From: Halococcaceae archaeon
Lineage (GTDB): Archaea; Halobacteriota; Halobacteria; Halobacteriales; Halalkalicoccaceae
Length of the DNA stretch: 5,973 bases
Reading direction: 5' to 3'
Assembly (NCBI GenBank): GCA_007128515.1
Contig: SKXI01000487.1
Location: 1 to 5,973 of the forward strand
In this document: positions 1-4,921 of the stretch, one piece after another
Layout of the letters: every line of letters starts with the position of its first letter
Position numbering within the stretch: the stretch's first letter is position 1
The notes under the pieces: generated by a model
The model's database searches: none
What the model saw: only the letters and a program-made list of their open reading frames with translations
Told to the model about the DNA's origin: nothing
Position numbers and translations under genes: made by a program

Positions 1-2
1 AG

Positions 3-269
3 CACGTCGTCGGTTCTCCCTCGCGTGCGGACCTGACGGCACAGTACGGCTGGCTCCGGATCGAACCGTTCACCCTCGACCACGCTTATCACGCCGCGGC
101 GCTCGAGGCACCCCTCTACGAAGACCCCGACGTGAACCGAGACGCCATCACCTCGCTCTCGGGTGACGTCCTGATCGCCGGGGTCGCGCGATCGCTCGAA
201 GCCACCGTCGTAACGAGGAACGTCGCCGATTTCGAGCGGTTCGAGGGTGTCGCCGTCGAGTCGTACTGA
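3..269 (+). CDS. PIN-domain ribonuclease toxin (VapC-like), C-terminal part
   Basis: An open frame without a start codon runs in from the left edge and ends at TGA 267-269, giving 88 visible residues. The last third carries the hallmark end of a PIN domain: GDVLIAGVARSLEATVVTRN (visible residues 54-73) followed by ADFERFEGV. Asp55 and the TRNxxDF segment (Asn73, Asp76) match the third and fourth acidic/polar positions of the metal-binding nuclease site. PIN proteins of VapC type are Mg-dependent RNases, usually the toxin of a toxin-antitoxin pair. The first half of the protein and any antitoxin gene, normally just upstream, lie outside the window, so pairing cannot be judged. A second, different PIN gene begins about 600 bases downstream. 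Family assignment is firm; the toxin role is inferred. Confidence 0.85.
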   Translation, partial: HVVGSPSRADLTAQYGWLRIEPFTLDHAYHAAALEAPLYEDPDVNRDAITSLSGDVLIAGVARSLEATVVTRNVADFERFEGVAVESY

Positions 270-319
270 TCGCTCGAGGAGCACGCAGAAGCTATCCGTT
301 CCGCGTTCGTCGTCCGTCT

Positions 320-438
320 ATGACCCGCGAGACCGCCACCTGCGTCGGCTGTGGCGAGGAGACGCCGATCGAGGAGGAGGCGCGAGCCCGGTCTGTTACC
401 TGCCGCTCTGTCGAGAGTGTCGAGAGGGGTCTGAGTAG
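320..438 (+). pseudogene. Tiny four-cysteine zinc-ribbon protein split by a frameshift
   Basis: ATG 320 opens a frame reading MTRETATCVGCGEETPIEEE, with a CxxC pair. In that frame the sequence then loses any protein-like character and runs on to 670 as Arg/Ser-rich nonsense. In the frame one base back, the stretch from about 391 to the TAG at 436-438 reads PVCYLPLCRECREGSE, with a second CxxC pair. Joining the two (switch between about 377 and 391) gives a protein of about 39 residues with CxxC-x(n)-CxxC, the layout of the very small zinc ribbons common in haloarchaea. One base appears to be missing, so this is a pseudogene, a sequencing error or, less likely, a programmed -1 shift; no classic slippery heptamer was seen. 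Function is unknown. A weak TATA-like CTATCC lies at 292-297. Confidence 0.5.
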
Positions 439-451
439 GGTAAGAGTTCGA

Positions 452-548
452 GGAGAGGTCATACAGTCGGCTGGAAACCGTTTACGAGTATCGCACTCCC
501 GTCGTGCCGAGAATCTTCACAGGGTCACAGCCGACAGTATCACTCTCC
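452..548. repeat. Imperfect 97-base inverted repeat, possible MITE or RNA hairpin
   Basis: The left arm (452-473) and right arm (528-548) are inverted copies. GGAGAG (452-457) pairs with CTCTCC (543-548), ATAC (461-464) with GTAT (537-540), and GTCGGCTG (466-473) with CAGCCGAC (528-535). With T459:A542 this makes 19 pairs, interrupted by one bulge and two single mismatches. The 54-base interior holds a small GCAC/GTGC stem (493-496 with 504-507). The element is bordered exactly by GTTCGA (446-451) on the left and GTTCCA (549-554) on the right, which resembles a target-site duplication with one change. It fills most of the otherwise geneless 439-570 stretch. It could be a miniature transposable element, a structured RNA or a transcription-end hairpin. 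No second copy lies in the window. Confidence 0.5.
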
Positions 549-570
549 GTTCCAGATTCGCGGCCGAACC

Positions 571-580
571 CTTTTTATCT
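571..580 (+). promoter_or_regulatory. TATA box of the antitoxin-toxin pair
   Basis: CTTTTTATCT is the most AT-rich run in the region, centred about 25 bases before ATG 600. This is the spacing expected for an archaeal TATA box driving a leaderless mRNA that starts at or next to the start codon. A small palindrome, ACACGGTGT (591-599), sits between box and start and could be an operator site, as TA operons are usually autorepressed. That role is a guess. Confidence 0.6.
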
Positions 581-599
581 AGTGAAACCAACACGGTGT

Positions 600-878
600 A
601 TGAGCGCGCCACGGGCGACGAGGATCGCCCTCGACTTCTGGGAACGCGAGGGCGTCTGGATCGCTACTGACAGGGAGCGAGAGGTCCGTGCCAGCGGTGA
701 CGCTCGACGGGAGGCGCTCGGCCGTCTCGATCGGTTCATCGGAGTCGTGGACGAGGAGCCGGACTCACCGGAAGCGGAGAGCATCCGACGTGCTTCGAAG
801 AACCTCGAAACCGCATACGAACGAGACTACGCCAGCGACGTCGTCGACGAGGCCGTCGAATGGGCTCGAACGACGTGA
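600..878 (+). CDS. HicB-like antitoxin of a PIN toxin pair
   Basis: A 92-residue acidic protein. Residues 8-45 (RIALDFWEREGVWIATDRER, then EVRASGDARREALGRLD) follow the HicB-type pattern: a strand, a short turn with W/G, a strand, then a polar 'xSxGDTxxEAL' helix start. HicB-like domains are partly degraded RNase H-type folds that serve as antitoxins, normally against HicA. Here the partner is a PIN nuclease instead. Residues 55-92 form a charged, probably helical tail that may be the part wrapping the toxin. ATG 600 is chosen because a TATA box lies about 25 bases upstream; an in-frame upstream start at 504 would put that box inside the gene. The 3' end overlaps the toxin gene, which implies coupled translation. 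The antitoxin role rests on fold similarity and on gene order. Confidence 0.72.
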   Translation: MSAPRATRIALDFWEREGVWIATDREREVRASGDARREALGRLDRFIGVVDEEPDSPEAESIRRASKNLETAYERDYASDVVDEAVEWARTT

Positions 879-1300
879 GCGAGGCACTCGTCGTCGTTTT
901 CGATACGAACGTCCTCGTCTCCGCCGAGGGATACGCAGGCACCCCGCTCGAGTGTTGGCTGCTGGCCCGAACGGATCCACGTATTTCGATCGCTACGTCG
1001 GAGGGTGCGATAGCCGAACTCGCTCGCGTCCTGGAGTACGACAGATTACCGATCTCGAATGCGCGACGCGAGGAGCTGCTTCGGGAGTACCGCCGGGTCG
1101 CGATCCTCGTCGAGCCGAGCGAGCGGCTGCGGGTCGTACAGGACGATCCGGACGACGACGTGTTCATCGAGTGTGCCGTCGAAGCCGACGCCGATTACAT
1201 CGTCTCTGGAGACAGCCATCTCACCGATCTCGGCTCGGTTCGCGGTATCGAGATCCTCGCACCGGCGGCGTTCATCGATCGACTAGACGAGGACGCGTGA
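860..1300 (+). CDS. PIN-family toxin (COG1569-type nuclease)
   Basis: A 146-residue PIN protein of the group annotated as putative toxin-antitoxin toxin component, PIN family. From ATG 860, the first motif is VVVFDTNVLVSA (residues 11-22) with catalytic Asp15. The second acidic residue is Glu53 in IAELARVLEYDR. The third lies in DPDDDVFIECA (96-106, Asp99 or nearby, with Glu104), and the last is Asp118 in ADYIVSGDSHL. All four positions needed for metal-dependent RNA cleavage are present, so the enzyme looks intact. The gene overlaps the antitoxin by 19 bases from ATG 860. An alternative GTG at 875-877 would give a 4-base GTGA overlap and a start (VSEALVVVFDTN) closer to the domain; it is equally likely. 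The next gene on the right is convergent. The toxin's target RNA cannot be told from sequence. Confidence 0.85.
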   Translation: MGSNDVSEALVVVFDTNVLVSAEGYAGTPLECWLLARTDPRISIATSEGAIAELARVLEYDRLPISNARREELLREYRRVAILVEPSERLRVVQDDPDDDVFIECAVEADADYIVSGDSHLTDLGSVRGIEILAPAAFIDRLDEDA

Positions 1301-1315
1301 TCCGGTCGATCCTGT

Positions 1316-1320
1316 AAAAA
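1316..1320 (-). terminator. T5 terminator for asd
   Basis: On the minus strand, five T residues follow the asd stop codon after 4 bases, inside the 24-base gap to the convergent toxin gene. Archaeal RNA polymerase terminates at such short T runs. A 6-base inverted repeat (CCTGTA 1311-1316, TACAGG 1326-1331) brackets the run. No comparable T run serves the plus strand here. Confidence 0.55.
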
Positions 1321-1324
1321 GCGT

Positions 1325-2359
1325 CTACAGGTAGCCTTCGGAGACGAGCAGTTCCCCGTTCAGGACGCTCGCACCCGCGGCACCCCGAAGCGTGTTGTGC
1401 GCGAGGCAGTTGTACTGGATACCCGACACCGTCTCCCTGATCCCGCCGACGGTGACCTGCATCCCGTCCTCGCGCTCGCGGTCGAGTCGCGGCTGCGGGC
1501 GGTCCGGGTCGTCGAAGACGTGGATCAGCGGGTCGGGCGAGGAGTGGAGCGAGAGCGACGGTGCCTCGCGCATCGCCGCCTTCGCGTCGGCGACGCTCAG
1601 TTCGTCGTCGGTCTCGGCCCAGACGTTCTCCAGGTGGCCGTCGAGCGTCGGGACGCGGTTACAGGAGGCCGAGACCTCGACCTCGTGGTGTGAGAGTTCC
1701 GCGCCGTCGAAGCTCCCGAGGAGTTTCCGCGTCTCGGTCTCCATCTTCGGCTCCTCGCCGCCGATGTGCGGGATCACGTTGTCGATGATCTCCATCGAGG
1801 TCACGCCGGAGTAGCCAGCCCCTGAAACGGCCTGGAGGGTGGCGACGTGGACCCGAGAGAGGCCGTAGGCGTCGAGCGCTTTCAGGGTGGGAACCATCGT
1901 GATCGTCGAACAGTTCGGGTTCTTCACGAGCGCACCGTCCCAGCCTCGCGAGTCGCGCTGGACCTCGAGCAGGTCGAGGTGGTCGTGGTTCACCTCGGGG
2001 ATCACGAGGGGGACGTCGTCGGCCATCCGGGCGTTCGAGGAGTTCGACGAGACGACGTAGCCGGCCTCGCAGAACGCCCCTTCGACGCGCTCACCGACGC
2101 CCGAGGGGAGCGAGGAGAAGAGCAGGTCGACGTCGTCGGAGACCGCCGCGGGGTCGGTCTCGGTCACCGTGATCCCGCCGATCTCCTCGGGAATCGGCGT
2201 CCCGATGCGCCACTTCGCGGCGTCGCTGTACGTCCTCCCCGCGCTTTCCCCGCTCGCGGTGAGCGCGCCGATCTCGAAGTCGGGATGCGGGTCGAGCAAC
2301 TGGACGAGCCGTTGGCCGACGGCGCCGGTCGCGCCGAGGATGCCGACAGTGGTAGACAT
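1325..2359 (-). CDS. asd: Aspartate-semialdehyde dehydrogenase
   Basis: Catalyses the NADPH-dependent reduction of L-aspartyl-4-phosphate to L-aspartate 4-semialdehyde in the cytoplasm. This is the branch point to Lys, Thr and Met. In many archaea the product also feeds the 3-dehydroquinate route to aromatic amino acids. The protein has 344 residues, normal for the archaeal/fungal-type family. Visible parts, in order: Rossmann loop GATGAVG (9-15), SSNSSNARM (104-112), active-site KNPNCSTITMVPTL with nucleophile Cys150, GAGYSG (180-185), GGEEPK (200-205) for substrate binding, CNRVPTLDGH with Arg235 and catalytic His242, and the C-terminal NTLRGAAGAS (322-331). All key residues are present. 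ATG 2359 is preferred over ATG 2365 because a TATA-like sequence lies 27 bases upstream and the shorter N-terminus fits the family. It follows rps17e on the same strand with a gap of about 120 bases. Confidence 0.96.
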   Translation of the reverse strand: MSTTVGILGATGAVGQRLVQLLDPHPDFEIGALTASGESAGRTYSDAAKWRIGTPIPEEIGGITVTETDPAAVSDDVDLLFSSLPSGVGERVEGAFCEAGYVVSSNSSNARMADDVPLVIPEVNHDHLDLLEVQRDSRGWDGALVKNPNCSTITMVPTLKALDAYGLSRVHVATLQAVSGAGYSGVTSMEIIDNVIPHIGGEEPKMETETRKLLGSFDGAELSHHEVEVSASCNRVPTLDGHLENVWAETDDELSVADAKAAMREAPSLSLHSSPDPLIHVFDDPDRPQPRLDREREDGMQVTVGGIRETVSGIQYNCLAHNTLRGAAGASVLNGELLVSEGYL

Positions 2360-2380
2360 TGACATCGGTAGGCTCCCGAC

Positions 2381-2390
2381 CCATCAAAAC
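2381..2390 (-). promoter_or_regulatory. Possible TATA box of asd
   Basis: On the minus strand the sequence reads GTTTTGATGG, centred about 27 bases before ATG 2359. The spacing is right for a leaderless transcript, but the match to the haloarchaeal TATA consensus is weak. The surrounding 2366-2481 gap shows nothing else: no gene and no clear terminator for rps17e, so read-through from rps17e into asd is possible. Confidence 0.35.
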
Positions 2391-2481
2391 CGTTTGGATC
2401 GGCGCTCTCGGCGCAAGGTTCGCCGGCAACCGCTCGAGAGATCGCTGTCGCTCGTGGGTCGTGACCTGCTCGGTAATGGAC

Positions 2482-2670
2482 CTACGCGCTCGCGGCCTGG
2501 GCCTTCCGGGTGACGTAGCCCGCGATGCGGTTTCTGACGCCCTTCGACTCGATGTTCGTGAGCTCGCGTACGCTCTCTTTGTTGTGCTCGAAGTCGTCGT
2601 TGAACGCTTCGGGGTACTGTTCGAGCAGTCGCGCGCCCGTCTTCTTGACGTAGGCCGGTTTGATCGCCAT
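2482..2670 (-). CDS. rps17e: 30S ribosomal protein S17e
   Basis: A small basic protein of the archaeal/eukaryotic small ribosomal subunit, absent from bacteria. The 62 residues begin MAIKPAYVKKTGARLLEQYP and continue with DFEHNKESV, LTNIESKGVRNRIAGYVTRK (38-57), the conserved core of the family. Length is typical for archaea, which lack the long C-terminal extension of the eukaryotic protein. ATG 2670 is chosen over the in-frame ATG 2679 because a TATA box is centred about 26 bases upstream of 2670, and because MAIKPAYVKK is the expected N-terminus. A GGAGG lies only 2 bases before this ATG, too close to act as a normal ribosome binding site. It stands 45 bases after the DUF447 gene on the same strand, so it may also receive read-through from the cofD operon. 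Confidence 0.96.
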   Translation of the reverse strand: MAIKPAYVKKTGARLLEQYPEAFNDDFEHNKESVRELTNIESKGVRNRIAGYVTRKAQAASA

Positions 2671-2692
2671 AGCCTCCATACCTCGCTCGCGC

Positions 2693-2700
2693 TCTAAAAG
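2693..2700 (-). promoter_or_regulatory. TATA box of rps17e
   Basis: Minus strand CTTTTAGA is centred about 26 bases before ATG 2670, in the 45-base gap after the DUF447 gene. This fits a leaderless rps17e transcript and gives the ribosomal protein its own start separate from the upstream cofactor operon. Confidence 0.55.
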
Positions 2701-2715
2701 GATTCGTTTGACCGT

Positions 2716-3312
2716 TCACCGCTCGTCGTTCCATCCGGTGAGCTCGCCGATCCGGGCGAACGCAGAGCGCTCGCGCTCGCCACCGCAGCGCCCGACGACC
2801 GACTCGTAGTACGAGAGTCGGGAGAGAAGCGTCTCCCGGTCGTACTCGGGGACGTCGAGGCGCGAGGCCGCGACCGTCGCGTCGATCACGGCGAAGTAGC
2901 CGCGGTTCGTCGTCGGGACCGTCTCCCTCCGGACCTCCGATTCGACCGGGGTGAGCGCCCACGTCTCACGTCGGGTTCCTCCCCGCTCGTCGGTCCCGAT
3001 CCGGTCGACGGCGACCCGGACCCAGGCGTCGGCGGCGTCGTCGACCGGCTCGTCCAGTTCGGTGATCCCGAGCGCGGCCTCGACGAAGAGCCGTGGATCC
3101 CGGGTGAACTGGACCACGCCCTCGTCCTCCCGCTCGAAGTTCCGCCGCGTGCGGGTGTTGCCCCACGTCGTCGCCGTCACTGGATCGCCCGCGAAGAGCC
3201 CGAGCGCGGCGAGGTTCCACCGACCGTTCGGGCCGTAGGTCGCGACGAGGGACTCGGTGACGCCGTCGAGTTCGACCGGCCAGCCCTCACCCTCGCTTCC
3301 CTCCCCCGTCAC
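2716..3312 (-). CDS. DUF447 family protein
   Basis: A 198-residue protein matching the archaeal DUF447 family by overall pattern: WPVELDGVTESLVATYGPNG (11-30), LAALGLFAGDPVTATTWGNT, RNFEREDEGVVQFTRDPRLF (57-76), then NRGYFAVIDATVAASRLDV (136-154). From family knowledge, members have a split beta-barrel fold like flavin reductases and probably bind FMN; no reaction is established. Homologues also occur near cofactor genes of methanogens and of methylotrophs that use tetrahydromethanopterin. The start is GTG 3310-3312, overlapping the stop of the CitG-like gene by 4 bases (GTGA), with a G5 run 8 bases upstream. The frame stays open far upstream of this, but that part is an Arg-rich shadow of the CitG-like gene. 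A frequent neighbour of CitG-like genes, it is likely to act in the same pathway. Confidence 0.85.
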   Translation of the reverse strand: MTGEGSEGEGWPVELDGVTESLVATYGPNGRWNLAALGLFAGDPVTATTWGNTRTRRNFEREDEGVVQFTRDPRLFVEAALGITELDEPVDDAADAWVRVAVDRIGTDERGGTRRETWALTPVESEVRRETVPTTNRGYFAVIDATVAASRLDVPEYDRETLLSRLSYYESVVGRCGGERERSAFARIGELTGWNDER

Positions 3313-4178
3313 ACCGAAAGCCCCCGCTCGAGGGCGACGAACAGCGCCGCGCAGGTGAGGTCGGCGGTCGTCCCGGGGTTGATCCCCCGATGGACGAACT
3401 CGTCGGCGAGCGCCTCCGTGGCGTCGAGGTCGTCGTCGATCGACCCCGCACGCTCCATCACTTCGTATGCCACGTCCAGACCCCGATCGACCGCGACGAG
3501 CGTGTCCGGCTCCTGCGCGAGCAGCGAGAGGAAGGCTCGTGCCGCTCGGTCCGTGACCGGCCCGTCGTCCCCGAGGATCCTCTCGGCGGCCGCGAACGTC
3601 CGGGGAAAGCCGTCGACCCACTCGCGTGCGTTCCCGTCGCCGGGGTGGTCCTCGCGCGGCTCCGCCGAGAGGGCCATCACGTCGAGGAGGGTGAGCTCCC
3701 GTTCGCGAAGCGTCGGTGCCGCCGCGGTACCGCGCCGCACGTCGAGCGCAGCGGCGTCCTCGGGCGGCTCTCCGACCGCGACGTCGACGCGATCGAACGC
3801 CCGGTAGAACCCGACCGCGTCCTCGACCGTGGTGGCCTCGACGACTGCACGGACCCCCTCGCGCGAGAGGTCCCCGTCGCTCGCCGCCCGGACGAGCGGG
3901 ACGAGCAGGAGCAGACAGCCGAACTGTGTGTTCCCACCCTCCTGACCTGCCATTCCAGCTACGGCTCGCTCGAACGCCGTTCCGACGGGGTCGCCTGACT
4001 CGGCGAGTTCCAGCCCTTTCCCCGCACCGACCGCTCCCGCGAGGAACTGCTCGAACCGGAGGTCCTCGAGGTCCCGATGCCGGTCGACGTTGCCCGGTTT
4101 CGGCGTCCCGGCGACCTCCAGCAGGAGCGCCAGCTGGGCGTTCTCGGCGGGTCCCCTCGGTACCGGGTCCGCGCTCAC
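3309..4178 (-). CDS. CitG-like triphosphoribosyl-dephospho-CoA synthase family protein
   Basis: A 289-residue member of the COG1767 family. Classical members (CitG, MdcB) join ATP to 3'-dephospho-CoA, releasing adenine, to make the prosthetic-group precursor of citrate or malonate lyase/decarboxylase. Conserved blocks seen: GTPKPGNVDRHRD (24-36), GQEGGNTQFGCLLLLVPLV (78-96) and HRGINPGTTADLTCAALFVA (263-282). The form PGNVDR rather than PGLVDR is, from memory, typical of the archaeal branch, whose substrate is not known. No lyase or acyl-carrier gene is in the window, so the citrate-lyase function is unlikely. Start GTG 4176-4178 is supported by GGAGG 7 bases upstream and by a GTGA overlap with the Dus-like gene. 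A start further out at 4202 would precede this signal and extend into that gene. It sits third in the cofD operon. Confidence 0.85.
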   Translation of the reverse strand: MSADPVPRGPAENAQLALLLEVAGTPKPGNVDRHRDLEDLRFEQFLAGAVGAGKGLELAESGDPVGTAFERAVAGMAGQEGGNTQFGCLLLLVPLVRAASDGDLSREGVRAVVEATTVEDAVGFYRAFDRVDVAVGEPPEDAAALDVRRGTAAAPTLRERELTLLDVMALSAEPREDHPGDGNAREWVDGFPRTFAAAERILGDDGPVTDRAARAFLSLLAQEPDTLVAVDRGLDVAYEVMERAGSIDDDLDATEALADEFVHRGINPGTTADLTCAALFVALERGLSV

Positions 4179-4921
4179 GCACGCACCTCCCGCTCGAACC
4201 ACCGATCGGTCGCCTCCCGCACCCGCCCCAGTACCGCGGGGTCGTCGCTCGCCCGGGCGACACTCACTGCATCCGCTCCGAACGCGAGGTACTCCGCCGT
4301 GCTCTCCCGGTTTCGAACCCCGTTGTTCGCGATCACGAAGAGGTCACACGCGTCGGTGACCTCCGCGACCACGGACTCCGAGTCCATCGCGTCCACGTGG
4401 ATCGCGGTCGCCCCCGCGCGCTCGATGCGACGGCTCAGATCGACGAGGTCGACGCCGGGAACCTCCGCGCGGACCTTCACCGACACCGCCGCGCCAGTCG
4501 TCGCTGCCGCCCCGACCTGCTCTGTGAGCCGGTTCGTCTCCCGCAGCAACGACTCGCCGGCACCCGCGGCGCACATCTCGTCCTGCCGGCAGTGGGCGTT
4601 GATCTCACAGATCGCCCCGTATCCCTCACAGACCGCCGCGACCCGTCGAATCGGCTTCGTACTCGCTGCCCGGACGTTGATCGCGGGACGGATTTCGGTA
4701 CCGGTGAGCGCCGCGAGTTGTGCGTCGACGAACGCGATCGGATCGCTCGGCAGGAACTCCTCGCGGTCCCGGTCGGTCATCTCCCGCGCCGCGGCCCTCG
4801 TCTCCGGATCGAGTGCGATCCCGCCGAGAAAGGCACACCCGACGTATCCCTCGGCCGCCCGTGCCCACGCGGCGTTCGATCTCCCGCTGAGGCTCGCGAG
4901 CGCCACCCGGGGCGAGAACAT
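4175..4921 (-). CDS. Dus-like FMN-barrel protein with an altered active-site motif
   Basis: A 248-residue protein resembling the TIM-barrel part of tRNA-dihydrouridine synthases, but shorter than the usual 300 or more residues, lacking the helical tRNA-binding tail. Similar points: EINAHCRQ (106-113) where Dus has the INxGCP motif, keeping the Cys (Cys111) but replacing G and P; AGAGESLL (119-126); VSVKVRAEVPG with Lys149; AGATAIHVDAMD (169-180) with His175; and the phosphate-binding end IANNGVRNRESTAEYLAFGA (197-216). Four Cys are clustered at 98, 105, 111 and 117, unusual for Dus and suggestive of a metal or Fe-S site. It starts at ATG 4921 (TGATG overlap with cofD, GGAGG 7 bases upstream) and ends overlapping the CitG-like gene. 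An FMN oxidoreductase of the cofactor pathway is as likely as a tRNA enzyme. Confidence 0.8.
   Translation of the reverse strand: MFSPRVALASLSGRSNAAWARAAEGYVGCAFLGGIALDPETRAAAREMTDRDREEFLPSDPIAFVDAQLAALTGTEIRPAINVRAASTKPIRRVAAVCEGYGAICEINAHCRQDEMCAAGAGESLLRETNRLTEQVGAAATTGAAVSVKVRAEVPGVDLVDLSRRIERAGATAIHVDAMDSESVVAEVTDACDLFVIANNGVRNRESTAEYLAFGADAVSVARASDDPAVLGRVREATDRWFEREVRA
4186..4190 (-). promoter_or_regulatory. Shine-Dalgarno of the CitG-like gene
   Basis: Minus strand GGAGG (continuing as GGAGGTG) lies 7 bases before GTG 4178, inside the end of the Dus-like gene. It decides the GTG start and shows that this internal gene uses ribosome binding rather than leaderless initiation. Confidence 0.7.

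Noticed and set aside
247..438. Plus-strand frame of 63 codons as a complete gene
   Set aside because: Its first half overlaps the PIN gene end and is not protein-like; only the last 17 or so codons look coding, as the second half of the zinc-ribbon gene.
591..599. ACACGGTGT palindrome as a proven operator
   Set aside because: A 4-base half-site is too short to claim; mentioned only as a possibility with the promoter.
688..1317. Plus-strand frame of 209 codons over the antitoxin-toxin pair, and the minus-strand frame 736-1167
   Set aside because: Both are low-complexity Arg/Ser-rich shadows of the HicB-like and PIN genes.
1847..2362. Plus-strand frame of 171 codons opposite asd
   Set aside because: It mirrors the codon structure of asd, has no recognisable motif, and asd has all its catalytic residues.
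2671..2679. ATG 2679 as the start of S17e
   Set aside because: It would add MEA before the conserved MAIKPAYVKK and place the start only about 17 bases from the TATA box.
3313..4263. Upstream extension of the DUF447 frame, giving a 515-residue protein
   Set aside because: The extra part is an Arg/Gly-rich shadow of the CitG-like gene; the GTG at 3312 with a GTGA overlap explains the true start.
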